A DNA stretch of 64,000 nt from assembly GCF_027270315.1 (NCBI RefSeq), contig NZ_CP114413.1, forward strand, positions 310,001 through 374,000, given 5' to 3'. Source of the DNA: Streptomyces cinnabarinus. Lineage in GTDB: Bacteria > Actinomycetota > Actinomycetes > Streptomycetales > Streptomycetaceae. Made by a program: the position numbers and the translations under genes. Below, one piece after another: positions 8,487 through 16,161 of the stretch (within the stretch, counting starts at the first letter, position 1; each line of letters starts with the position of its first letter). The notes below the pieces were generated by a model. That model saw only the letters and a list, made by a program, of their open reading frames with translations, was not told the origin of the DNA and searched no databases.

Positions 8487-9407
8487 GTGGACACCGAGGC
8501 ACTGCGATCGTTCGTCCGGGCCGCCGAACTCGGGCGGTTTCAGCTTGCGGCCGATGAGTCGGGCGTGACGCAGCAGGCGGTGTCCAAGCGGATCGCCGCG
8601 CTGGAGCGCGAGCTGGCGGTACGGCTGTTCCGTCGTACCGCCCGGGGCGTGGAGCTGACGCTCGACGGGCAGGCGTTTCTTCCGCATGCGCGGAGCCTCG
8701 TCGCGGGGGTCGAGCGCGCGATCGCCGCGGTGCGCCCGGGCTCCCGGGCGCTTCGGATCGACGTACTCGGACTGCGGAGTGCGCAGGCCGTGGTCCTGCA
8801 CGAGTACTGGCGATCGCATCCCGGAACGGACCTCGACGTCGTGACCCTCCGGGTCAGCGACCCGCGTATGGCCGTCGCAGCCGTCGCGTCGGGCGAGGTC
8901 GACGCCTCGTTCCGTACCGTCACCGACCCGGCCGCGCTGCCGCCCGACGTACAGATGATCCACGCGTTCGACTCCCCGCTGGAACTGCTCGTCGGCCCGA
9001 GACATCCCCTCGCCTCCGAGCGAAAGCTCACGCCGCGGCAACTGCGCAAGCACCGGATCTGGGTGCCGGGCATCGCGCCCATGAGCGAATGGGCGGAGTT
9101 CTACGATCAGCTCGCCACCGCATTCGATCTACGCATCGACGCGGCGGGCCCGCACTTCGGGGACGAAGTACTCCTGGACACCCTCGCGGACTCCGCGGAC
9201 GTGGCCACCCTCGTCGGGGCCCGCGACCGGTACATCTGGCCGCCGCGCCACGACCTGCGCCGCATCCCCGTCGTCAACCCGGCCCTCGCCTACCCGCTCT
9301 CGCTCCTCCTCCCCAGGACGAACCCGCATCCGGGACTCCGCGGAATCCTCACCCACCTCGACAGCCTGCCCAAGCTCCCCGAGCCGGTGTGGCGGCCGTC
9401 CTGGTGA
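8487..9407 (+). CDS. LysR-family transcriptional regulator
   Basis: 306 residues with a GTG start and little or no leader. Residues 1-60 are the LysR winged HTH: ALRSFVRAAELGRFQLAADE, then GVTQQAVSKRIAALERELAV and LFRRTARGVELTLDG. The rest is a periplasmic-binding-like effector domain. The family controls adjacent metabolic genes. Here the flanking genes are a broken secreted protein upstream and an acetyltransferase 43 bases downstream on the same strand, so the regulon is not obvious. Confidence 0.9.
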   Translation: MDTEALRSFVRAAELGRFQLAADESGVTQQAVSKRIAALERELAVRLFRRTARGVELTLDGQAFLPHARSLVAGVERAIAAVRPGSRALRIDVLGLRSAQAVVLHEYWRSHPGTDLDVVTLRVSDPRMAVAAVASGEVDASFRTVTDPAALPPDVQMIHAFDSPLELLVGPRHPLASERKLTPRQLRKHRIWVPGIAPMSEWAEFYDQLATAFDLRIDAAGPHFGDEVLLDTLADSADVATLVGARDRYIWPPRHDLRRIPVVNPALAYPLSLLLPRTNPHPGLRGILTHLDSLPKLPEPVWRPSW

Positions 9408-9450
9408 CGCGACTCAGCCCATCACCGCTACGACAGCAAGGAGCCGCGGC

Positions 9451-9993
9451 ATGTCCGGCGACCGTCTCATGCGCATCCACAGCGCCGAGTTCAAGGCCAT
9501 GGCGGAAAGGGTCCTACGGGTCACCGAACTCACCTCCCGCCTGAACATCCTGCCCTTCGACGACGAGGCAGGAAAGGCGGCACTGTTCGAGCAGATCCTC
9601 GGCAAGCCGCTGCCGCCGAGAGTCACCGTCTATCCGCCCTTCTACACCGACCACGGCCTCCGCCTCGACCTCGCCGAGCGCGTGTTCATCAACCAGAACT
9701 GCACGTTCCTGGACTACGCCGGCATCCGGCTCGGCGCTCGCGTCATGGTCGGTCCGAAGGTCACGTTCATCACCAGCGGCCACCCGGTCGACCCGGAGGA
9801 ACGGCGACTGTATCTCACCGGCGCGCCCATCGACGTGGCGGAGAACGTGTGGATCGGCGCCGGTGCCACGATCCTGCCCGGCGTCAGCATCGGCCGGGAC
9901 GCCGTCATCGCCGCCGGCGCGGTCGTCGCCGATGACGTCCCGTCGGCGAGCCTGGTGACCGGCCCCAAGGCCACGGTACGCAGAGGCTGGTGA
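9451..9993 (+). CDS. Maltose/galactoside O-acetyltransferase-like hexapeptide protein
   Basis: 180 residues; the ATG is preceded by AAGGAG. The C-terminal two thirds form a left-handed beta-helix: INQNCTFLDYAGIRLGARVM, then VWIGAGATILPGVSIGRDAV with hexapeptide repeats. The catalytic His is in TSGHPVDPEERR. This pattern is typical of the Maa/LacA/NodL group, which acetylates sugar hydroxyls using acetyl-CoA. It may be co-transcribed with the upstream LysR gene (gap 43 bases). Confidence 0.88.
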   Translation: MSGDRLMRIHSAEFKAMAERVLRVTELTSRLNILPFDDEAGKAALFEQILGKPLPPRVTVYPPFYTDHGLRLDLAERVFINQNCTFLDYAGIRLGARVMVGPKVTFITSGHPVDPEERRLYLTGAPIDVAENVWIGAGATILPGVSIGRDAVIAAGAVVADDVPSASLVTGPKATVRRGW

Positions 9994-10030
9994 CCAACGA
10001 CTAGCATGCCGACCGTGCGTTGATCCTCAG

Positions 10031-10046
10031 GGCCGCGACCGCGGCC
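10031..10046. terminator. Short GC hairpin after the acetyltransferase gene
   Basis: GGCCGC and GCGGCC arms with a 4-base loop, 38 bases after the acetyltransferase stop. There is no U tract, so this is only a weak candidate for a Streptomyces-type terminator. Confidence 0.3.
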
Positions 10047-10128
10047 AACGGAGTGACGGCCCTCACGTCGGTGGGACGGGAGGGCTGATCGGTGTGTTCA
10101 GTCCGTTCAACTCACTGGAGATCAAGGC

Positions 10129-10854
10129 ATGTTGGCGAAACTGACGTATGCGGAGTTGCTCGACCACGCCGGCAGCGACCCGGCCGTCGTGGGGCTCGTC
10201 CTGAAGGGCTCCCACGCTCACGACGGGATGGCGACGGAATACTCGGACCGCGATGTGTACGTCGTCGTCGCAGAAGGTGCGCAGAGCCGTCTTTCAGACC
10301 TGGACGGTCATCGCTCGGTGGAACTCGACGCCATCGTCATCACGCTCGACCGGTTCCGTGCGCTCGACGGCCACGAGCGCTACGCGCTGTCCCGCGCCCA
10401 GGTGGTGATCGACCGACTCGACGGCGAGATCACCGAGATCATCGCCGCCAAGGGCCGACGCGACCACGACGAGGCCACCGCGGCGGCGGCCGCTTGGCTC
10501 GACGCCTACGCCAACTCCCTCTACCGCTCCATCAAGAACGCCCGCGACGGCAACCCACTCGCCGCCCACCTCGACGCGTCCGACAGCCTGGGCTTCCTGC
10601 TGGAGTTCCTGTTCGCCCTGGACCGTCGCCCTAGGCCCTACAACAAATACCTGGAGTGGGAACTGAAGAGGTTCCCCCTGCCGGGATGGGAAACGGATCC
10701 CCTCCTGAACAAGATCGCACGCATCACATCGACAAGCGACGCACCCCTCCAGCAGAGCCTCTTCACCCAAGTCGAAACCGCGGCCCGCGAATCCGGCCAC
10801 GGCCCCACCCTCGATGCCTGGGGCGAGGATCTGCTGCTGATGCGCGGGGAGTGA
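10129..10854 (+). CDS. Nucleotidyltransferase-fold protein
   Basis: 241 residues. The N-terminus contains LVLKGSHAHD and then EYSDRDVYVVV. This corresponds to the GS-x-AxG...SDxD active-site pattern of the MNT/aminoglycoside adenylyltransferase-like superfamily, with the metal aspartates in SDRD. The C-terminal half is helical (KYLEWELKRFPLPGWETDPL), as in DUF4037/kanamycin-type nucleotidyltransferases. The likely reaction is NMP transfer to a small molecule or protein; the substrate is unknown. GGAGATCAAGG precedes the ATG. Confidence 0.65.
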   Translation: MLAKLTYAELLDHAGSDPAVVGLVLKGSHAHDGMATEYSDRDVYVVVAEGAQSRLSDLDGHRSVELDAIVITLDRFRALDGHERYALSRAQVVIDRLDGEITEIIAAKGRRDHDEATAAAAAWLDAYANSLYRSIKNARDGNPLAAHLDASDSLGFLLEFLFALDRRPRPYNKYLEWELKRFPLPGWETDPLLNKIARITSTSDAPLQQSLFTQVETAARESGHGPTLDAWGEDLLLMRGE

Positions 10855-10887
10855 GCCCTGTCAGTGCCAGGAAGTACTGTCGCGAGC

Positions 10888-11550
10888 ATGGTTGACCACG
10901 ATGTGCTCAGTGCCACCCGCGAGGCCTACGACGATGTCGCCTCCACGTACGCGGAGCTGTTCCGGGACTCGCTGCGTGACAGGCCCCTGGAGCGGGCGAT
11001 GCTGGGTGTGTTCGCCGAGGTTGTGGGTGAGGGCGGGCAGGTCGCGGATCTGGGGTGCGGGCCTGGGTATGTCACCGCGCATCTCGGCGAGTTGGGGTTG
11101 TCCGCGTTCGGAGTCGATGCGTCTCGCGCGATGGTTGAGTTGGCTCGGCAGGCCTATCCGGGGCTGCGGTTCGACCTAGGGTCGATGGCCGCGTTGGACA
11201 TCACTGACAGCGCGCTGGGCGGCGTGCTGTCGCGTTGGTCGATCATTCACACTCCGCCGCGGGAAATCCCCGCCATCCTGGCTGAGTTCAACCGCGTGCT
11301 GGCTCCTGGTGGCCACCTCCTGATCGGCTTCTCGGCCAGCGAGAGTGCGTCTCACCCGACCCAGGTCTTCGATCACACGGTTGCCCCGGCCTACCGTTGG
11401 TGGCCCGATCATCTCGCCGCGATGCTGCGGGAGACGGGGTTGGCCGAGGTGGCGCGGGTGGTTCGGGAGCCCGAGCCCACTGACCGACGGCAGTTCCGGG
11501 AGATTCAGCTGCTCGCTCGCAAAGCCTCGGGCCTGTGCGGCGGAGAATGA
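10888..11550 (+). CDS. Class I SAM-dependent methyltransferase
   Basis: About 220 residues. Motif I is VADLGCGPGYVTAHL near residue 58, then acidic post-I FGVDASRAMVELARQ. Motif IV is seen as ALDITDSALGGVLSRWSIIH, and LAPGGHLLIGF follows. It is a small-molecule-type methyltransferase of the Methyltransf_11/25 group. The frame also permits a GTG at 10864; the ATG at 10888 starts MVDHDVLSATREAYDD, as in relatives. Its stop overlaps the next gene as ATGA, so the pair is translationally coupled. Confidence 0.85.
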   Translation: MVDHDVLSATREAYDDVASTYAELFRDSLRDRPLERAMLGVFAEVVGEGGQVADLGCGPGYVTAHLGELGLSAFGVDASRAMVELARQAYPGLRFDLGSMAALDITDSALGGVLSRWSIIHTPPREIPAILAEFNRVLAPGGHLLIGFSASESASHPTQVFDHTVAPAYRWWPDHLAAMLRETGLAEVARVVREPEPTDRRQFREIQLLARKASGLCGGE

Positions 11551-12539
11551 GCGACATGGCCATGGTGAAAGACATCGAGGCCCGCGGTATGCAGCACTGC
11601 GAGACGACGGCGCTGGGCGTGCTGCTACGGCACGAGGGACTCGACTTGTCCGAGCCCATGTTGTTCGGGCTCGGCTCCGGGCTGTCCTTCATCTACTGGG
11701 ACAGCAAAGGCATGGGCTTTCCCTTCCTGGGAGGTCGGGTCAAGCCGTTCGAGCTCACCAGGAACCTGGCCGCCGCACTCGGACTTGAGCTGCTGGTCGA
11801 GGAGACCACCTCCCCGCGCAAGGCTTGGCAGAACGTGGCAGCACCCATCGACGCCGGCCGGCCGGTCGCCCTTCAGCTCGACAGCTACCACCTGGACTAC
11901 TTCACGAACAAGGTGCACTTCGGCGGCCACGTCGTGGCCATGTACGGCTACGACGAACAGGACGCCCACCTGGTGGACACCGACCCGCAGGGCGGAGCTG
12001 TCACCACCAGTCTCGCCGGCCTGGCCAGGGCCAGGGCCGAGCGCGGCCCGATGACCGCCAAGCACCGCTCCTTCACCATCACAGTGTCCAGCGGCCTGAG
12101 GACACCGCAGGACCGGATCATCCCCGCGATCAGGACCTGTGCCGACGCCTTCTTGAACCCGCCCATCGCGAACCTGGGCCACCGGGGCATCGAGAAGACC
12201 GCCAAGCAAGTGCCCAAGTGGCTGCAGCGCAGCGACAATCCGCGGGAGGACCTGCCACGGGCCGCCGTCCTCATGGAGAGAGCCGGCACCGGCGGCGCCC
12301 TGTTCCGCAATCTCTACCGGGACTTCCTCGCCGAGTGCACCCAGGTGATCGGCAGCAGCCACCTGCGCACCGGCCACAGCCTGTATACCGAGGCCGCCAC
12401 CCTCTGGACACAGGTGGCCGCACTCATCGCGGCAGCAGGAGAATCCGGCGAGGCGAAGAACCTCACGCAGGCCGGCTCCATGCTCCACGAGCTCTCGCGC
12501 ATCGAGCGCGATGCGATGCAGGCACTCAGCCTGCTTTAG
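11547..12539 (+). CDS. BtrH N-terminal domain / DUF4872-like protein
   Basis: 330 residues; the ATG at 11547 overlaps the methyltransferase stop (ATGA). The opening MQHCETTALGVLLRHEGLDL with a Cys at about 18 matches the BtrH-type N-terminal domain, a papain-like acyltransferase fold, and GGHVVAMYGYDEQDAHLVDTDP carries the likely catalytic His and Asp. The C-terminal half (from about 170) resembles DUF4872. BtrH transfers an acyl group from an acyl carrier protein in butirosin biosynthesis. Here no biosynthetic partners other than the coupled methyltransferase are visible, so the acceptor is unknown. Confidence 0.7.
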   Translation: MSDMAMVKDIEARGMQHCETTALGVLLRHEGLDLSEPMLFGLGSGLSFIYWDSKGMGFPFLGGRVKPFELTRNLAAALGLELLVEETTSPRKAWQNVAAPIDAGRPVALQLDSYHLDYFTNKVHFGGHVVAMYGYDEQDAHLVDTDPQGGAVTTSLAGLARARAERGPMTAKHRSFTITVSSGLRTPQDRIIPAIRTCADAFLNPPIANLGHRGIEKTAKQVPKWLQRSDNPREDLPRAAVLMERAGTGGALFRNLYRDFLAECTQVIGSSHLRTGHSLYTEAATLWTQVAALIAAAGESGEAKNLTQAGSMLHELSRIERDAMQALSLL

Positions 12540-12619
12540 ACCTGGTGCCGTGGAAACGTAGGCGCGTTTGTCAAACCTCGTCGCGACGGCTCGGCCCTGG
12601 GCAGCGGCGGCGCTCGGGG

Positions 12620-13096
12620 TCAGTCGCGCAAGGTGAGGAGCACCTCGTCGATCTCCTCGCCTCGTGCGTTGGCGAAGTCCCGTTCCTGGCCGGTGATCAC
12701 GAAGCCGCACTTCCGCAGGACGTGGAGGGAGCCGAGGTTGTCCGCGGCCGCGCGGGCGTGCACCGGGCGTTCCGGCGCGAGGCGGAGGAGTTCCCTCAGG
12801 GCGGCGGTGGCTGCTCCTCGGCCCCAGTACGGGCGCCCGATCCAGTACGTGACCTCACGTTCCTCGGGCGGGCCGTACACGGAAGCGTGCCCGACGATCT
12901 CGTCGTCGGCACCGATCACAGTGCGCACGATGATCGCCGGGTCCTGGCGGATCCGTGCCCAATGCTCCTGGAAGCGGGCCCGGTCGGACGGGTCCTTGGC
13001 GGTGAACGCCGCCATCCGAAGCCCCTCGGGATCGGTCGAGTGGGCGAAGAAGACGGGCAGATCGGTGTCGCGCACTTCCCTCAGTACTACGTCCAT
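12620..13096 (-). CDS. GNAT-family acetyltransferase (RimJ/RimL-like)
   Basis: 158 residues from the ATG at 13096. It opens with MDVVLREVRDTDLPVFF, then VGHASVYGPPEEREVTYWIG. The acetyl-CoA loop is PYWGRGAATAALRELLR (RGxAT type) and the end is DNLGSLHVLRKCGFVI. This spacing is typical of the RimJ/RimL subgroup that acetylates protein N-termini or small amines. The open frame extends upstream to 13489, but that part overlaps the next gene antisense and looks non-coding. Confidence 0.85.
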   Translation of the reverse strand: MDVVLREVRDTDLPVFFAHSTDPEGLRMAAFTAKDPSDRARFQEHWARIRQDPAIIVRTVIGADDEIVGHASVYGPPEEREVTYWIGRPYWGRGAATAALRELLRLAPERPVHARAAADNLGSLHVLRKCGFVITGQERDFANARGEEIDEVLLTLRD

Positions 13097-13134
13097 CGGG
13101 GCCTCCAGGCTGACCGTGCGGTTACCGGGTGAGG

Positions 13135-13710
13135 CTACGCGGCGAAGCCGATGTTGGTGACGTACTCGTACTGGCCCCACTCCGAGCCGAGATCCGCCGT
13201 GGCGTCGCTGACCCAGGCCGCGTCCAGCGCCTCGGAATCGGCGGCGGCCCATGCCTCGACGATGCGGTCCCAGTGACGGACGTTCAGCGTGCGGAAGGAG
13301 ACCACACGCTGGCGCGGCCGGTCGACCTGGGACTGGTTCAGGGGGTGGAACTCGACGCGGGTGCCGCGGCCCTGGCGGTTGAGGCGCGCCAGGAGGTAGC
13401 GGGCGACATTGTGACGGCGGACCGTGCGGTACGCGGTCTCGACCTTGTCCAGGTTCCTCTTCGACGGGTTGCGCCGCCCCTCCAGCCACGCCTGAAGGGT
13501 GCGGTCGGTGACGGTGAGACCGGCGTCGCGGGCCGCCTGGCGGGCGTGGGGAGTGCGGGTCAGGTAGTGCAGTCGGGCGAGCAGACCGCGCCGCGTCGTG
13601 AGCGGGGTGGTGATGAAACCGGCGAGTGAGTCGAGCTGGCGGGCCGCGGCTTCGTATCCCTTGATACCGCTGGCGCCAAATTTACCGAACTCGATATTCC
13701 TGTCCGGCAC
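13135..13710 (-). CDS. Tpg-like terminal-protein candidate (HTH protein)
   Basis: 191 residues from a GTG at 13710 preceded by GAGGAGAC; a longer frame to 13764 lacks an RBS. The central region has a helix-turn-helix: DAGLTVTDRTLQAWLEGRRN (about 78-100). It is followed by basic PSKRNLDKVETAYRTVRRHN, a beta segment GRGTRVEFHP, and a C-terminal QYEYVTNIGFAA. Streptomyces terminal proteins (Tpg) are about 185 residues and have an N-terminal HTH similar to this (RTVERY-type recognition helix), a basic middle part and an acidic/aromatic end. Together with the Tap-like gene directly upstream, this suggests a divergent Tpg. A plasmid-type regulator is the alternative. Confidence 0.5.
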   Translation of the reverse strand: MPDRNIEFGKFGASGIKGYEAAARQLDSLAGFITTPLTTRRGLLARLHYLTRTPHARQAARDAGLTVTDRTLQAWLEGRRNPSKRNLDKVETAYRTVRRHNVARYLLARLNRQGRGTRVEFHPLNQSQVDRPRQRVVSFRTLNVRHWDRIVEAWAAADSEALDAAWVSDATADLGSEWGQYEYVTNIGFAA

Positions 13711-13833
13711 TCTCGTCTCCTCGCTCCACGAACCGACCGGCGGGATTCTCCTGCGCAGGGCCATTCCAACGCACGCACATGCTAACGGATTTACCGCCGC
13801 TCAAGAGGCTGCCCGCATTTCGCGCGGCCCGGT

Positions 13834-15342
13834 TCAGTCGGTGCTCTCCGTCCCGACGGTGTAAACGTCCTTGACCTTCACCTGAGTGACCCCGCGCCCC
13901 TCGTCGAACACCGCGCGCCAGTCGCCGACGACGTGCAGTTCGTCGGTGCCCATCGCACGGACGACCATCAGGCCCTGGTCGTAGGCGCGGTGCGCCTTCC
14001 ACCACAGGTTCGCGAAGGCCTGGGAGCGGATGAGGTGCATCCAGTCGGTGCGGTACAGCTCGCGGTTGTAGTTCGATTCCCCCAGCGTGGAGACGAACTT
14101 CGAGTACATCGCCTTCACGTATTCGAGCGTCACCTCATCGCCCTGCGTGATCGCCCGGTCGCGGGCGTCTTTCAGGGTGACGCGGAACTTCTCCAGCAGC
14201 CCCTCGGTGGCCCCGGACGTCCAGGACTCGTGAATCTCCGGCGGGTCGCACAGCCCGTACGTCGGATTCGCACAGCGCAGCAGCAGGCGCAGGGTCGGCT
14301 CGGTCACCCACAGCGGGCCCGGCTCGTCCCGGCTGCCGACCGGGTTCGGCAGATACGCGTCGTGGTCCCAGTCGGGCGGGGTGATCAGGTGGACGCCGGC
14401 GCGGCGGCGGTCGTGGTGGTTGCCGGTGGAGTGCTCCAGCTGGCCGAGCGGCAGGTGCGTCTTGAGCGCGGAAAGGTAGGCGCCGTTGAGGTCGAGGGCG
14501 GTCACCTCGTGCTCCCCCGGCGCCAGTTCGGGCCGGGCCCACTTGGGGCGCGCCTCCCAGATCTGGTCGGCGCTCCGGGCGGTCTGCTTGCGCAGGATCT
14601 CGGGCAGCCAGGGGTGGGCGACGACGTCGTAGCGGCCGCCCTTGCGGCTGTGGTCCAGCAGTTCCATCGCGTCCGGGATCGCCCGCCGGACGAGCGCCTT
14701 TGTCGCCGCGTCCACATCGCCGGAGTGCTCCGCCAGGACGGCCGCGACGGCGGACCCGATCAGGTCCGGAGCGTCGGCGGTCTTGAGACGGCGGCCGACG
14801 GGAACCACCTTCACGCCGCGCGCGGGAAGGGCGTCCCGCTCCTCGGCGGGTACGGGCCGACGGGGCTCGGGGGTCGACGGACGCGCGGGCTCCGCGGTCC
14901 GCACGGGCTCCGCGCCGCCGCATTCGGCGGGGTCCAGGTGCTGCGGAAACCCGGCCACCTGATGACGCGCGGGCTGCCCGCACAGCACGCACGGCTCCGG
15001 TGTGGCCAAGGTCTCACCGTCGTCGTCCTGGCCGGATTCCTGACCGTCGTCCGTTGGGGCCTCGACCGGAGGCTCATCCGCCTCGACCAGAGCTGCAGCT
15101 TCCGCCAGCTTGCCGCGGGCACCGCTGAGGAAGTACGCGTACTTCTCGCGCACTTCCCCGCCGGGCTCGCGTCCGGACTCCCATCCCGCGACCGTCGACG
15201 GGCTGACGTCCAGGACCTGGGCGAGTTGGACGCGGGAGACGTTCAGCCCCTCGCGCAGCGCGCGTCGCTCCTCGGCCGGTGGCAGCGGGGCTTCTTTCTT
15301 CGCCTCGGCCAGCAGCGCGTCGATCGCGTCGAAGTCCGTCAC
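13834..15342 (-). CDS. Tap-like telomere-associated protein with polymerase-like palm motifs
   Basis: 502 residues, GTG start overlapping the preceding XRE gene stop (GTGA). Residues 1-75 are an HTH: DALLAEAKKEAPLPPAEERR, then VSRVQLAQVLDVSPSTVAGW. This is the same arrangement as Streptomyces Tap proteins, which open with a DALL...PPxxRxxLR HTH. A Cys4/His-like patch follows (CVLCGQPARH...). The second half has ALDLNGAYLSALKTHLPLGQ, resembling the LDLN segment of Tap and motif A of family-B polymerases. Next come EYVKAMYSKFVSTLGES (motif-B like) and VRAMGTDELHVVGDW (motif-C like, TDE in place of DTD). Tap recruits Tpg to telomere overhangs. At 502 residues it is shorter than the roughly 740 usual for Tap. 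Confidence 0.5.
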   Translation of the reverse strand: MTDFDAIDALLAEAKKEAPLPPAEERRALREGLNVSRVQLAQVLDVSPSTVAGWESGREPGGEVREKYAYFLSGARGKLAEAAALVEADEPPVEAPTDDGQESGQDDDGETLATPEPCVLCGQPARHQVAGFPQHLDPAECGGAEPVRTAEPARPSTPEPRRPVPAEERDALPARGVKVVPVGRRLKTADAPDLIGSAVAAVLAEHSGDVDAATKALVRRAIPDAMELLDHSRKGGRYDVVAHPWLPEILRKQTARSADQIWEARPKWARPELAPGEHEVTALDLNGAYLSALKTHLPLGQLEHSTGNHHDRRRAGVHLITPPDWDHDAYLPNPVGSRDEPGPLWVTEPTLRLLLRCANPTYGLCDPPEIHESWTSGATEGLLEKFRVTLKDARDRAITQGDEVTLEYVKAMYSKFVSTLGESNYNRELYRTDWMHLIRSQAFANLWWKAHRAYDQGLMVVRAMGTDELHVVGDWRAVFDEGRGVTQVKVKDVYTVGTESTD

Positions 15343-15647
15343 CAGGCTCCCCCGTCCTGTGCGGCCGCGGGACGTACCGAGCCGGTCTGGCGTGCCGTCG
15401 CTCGGCGGCGGCCCTGGGGCAGGGCTTCCGAGGCCCGGGTCGGGCCCGCCATGAGGTCAAGGACGTCGATGCCGTAATGCGCGGCGACCGCGTCACAATC
15501 CGCCAGACTCCATGCGGCGGTGCCGGACTGACGGCGGCTCACCTGAGCCTGGCTCACGCCGAGAGCGGCTGCGAGTTCCGTCTGCGACTCGCCGGTCGCG
15601 TGCAACAACGCGGCCACCGCGGACCGCACCCGATCATCCAGACTCAT
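15339..15647 (-). CDS. XRE-family HTH regulator
   Basis: 102 residues from the ATG at 15647. The HTH is at about residues 22-45: SQTELAAALGVSQAQVSRRQ, followed by YGIDVLDLMAG, a common tail of small XRE repressors. It overlaps the Tap-like gene by GTGA, so the three leftward genes are probably one operon or at least the first two are coupled. It may bind the dyad at 15686-15702 just upstream and control the cassette (inference). Confidence 0.8.
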   Translation of the reverse strand: MSLDDRVRSAVAALLHATGESQTELAAALGVSQAQVSRRQSGTAAWSLADCDAVAAHYGIDVLDLMAGPTRASEALPQGRRRATARQTGSVRPAAAQDGGAW

Positions 15648-15685
15648 ACCCACAGCGGCGACTCTACCTCGCAAACCTCATGAGC

Positions 15686-15702
15686 CATGCGCATTACGCA
15701 TG
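15686..15702. promoter_or_regulatory. Dyad upstream of the XRE/Tap-like operon
   Basis: CATGCG-cattA-CGCATG, 6-base arms with a 5-base spacer, about 40 bases upstream of the XRE start codon. Position and symmetry fit an operator for a dimeric HTH protein; which protein binds is not shown. Confidence 0.45.
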
Positions 15703-15730
15703 CCGTCCGGGGATCCGCCGTGGTCGATCG

Positions 15731-15765
15731 AGTTGTGGTAACGTTTTGGTGTTGCAGTTGTGGTA
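15731..15765. repeat. Direct repeats AGTTGTGGTA in the csp upstream region
   Basis: Two identical 10-base copies, 15731-15740 and 15756-15765, 25 bases apart, in an AT-richer patch (AACGTTTTGG between them). They lie between the divergent XRE operon and the cold-shock gene, so they may be activator sites or part of the csp promoter region. Confidence 0.45.
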
Positions 15766-15868
15766 CCCATGAACCTATGTGCGCCTGACGGGAATGTTTA
15801 TCCATCGGGCGCATTATTTGTTTTCCGGCATCTCCGGATGGGGCCTCTGCCTACAGAAGGAGAAGGTC

Positions 15869-16072
15869 ATGGCACAGGGAACCGTGAAGTGGTTCAACGC
15901 CGAAAAGGGTTTCGGCTTCATCGAGCAGGACGGCGGCGGCCCCGACGTCTTCGCGCACTACTCGAACATCGCGTCGCAGGGCTTCCGTGAGCTCCACGAG
16001 GGCCAGCGGGTCTCCTTCGACGTCACGCAGGGCCAGAAGGGCCCGCAGGCGGAGAACATCGTCCCCGCCTGA
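15869..16072 (+). CDS. Cold-shock protein, CspA family
   Basis: 67 residues, the full length for the family. RNP1 is KGFGFIE and RNP2 is VFAHYS, preceded by GTVKWFNAEKG. It is an OB-fold RNA/ssDNA chaperone of the cytoplasm. The start is fixed by the strong RBS AGAAGGAGAAGG 2-13 bases upstream. A leader of about 100 bases with possible TGCGCC/GGCGCA pairing (15780-15785 with 15808-15813) precedes it; long structured leaders are known for cold-shock mRNAs. A perfect terminator follows, then a DEAD-box helicase. Confidence 0.95.
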   Translation: MAQGTVKWFNAEKGFGFIEQDGGGPDVFAHYSNIASQGFRELHEGQRVSFDVTQGQKGPQAENIVPA

Positions 16073-16096
16073 TCGCCCGGACGCGTATCCGCTCTG

Positions 16097-16129
16097 CCGG
16101 GGTCCGCACCGTCTTGGTGCGGACCCCGG
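16097..16129 (+). terminator. Intrinsic terminator of the cold-shock gene
   Basis: A perfect 14-base inverted repeat, CCGGGGTCCGCACC (16097-16110) and GGTGCGGACCCCGG (16116-16129), with a 5-base loop and followed by TTT. It begins 24 bases after the csp stop and 32 bases before the helicase start, so it probably limits read-through into the helicase. Confidence 0.9.
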
Positions 16130-16161
16130 TTTGTGCTGTTTCCAGGAAGGCAATTAGCTGC

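Noticed and set aside
13097..13489. N-terminal extension of the leftward GNAT frame
   Set aside because: It lies antisense to the Tpg-like gene and encodes Pro/Arg-rich low-complexity sequence; the ATG at 13096 gives the normal GNAT opening.
13933..15477. Rightward open frame of 514 codons opposite the Tap-like gene
   Set aside because: Shadow frame; the leftward frame has HTH and polymerase-like motifs and coupled starts.
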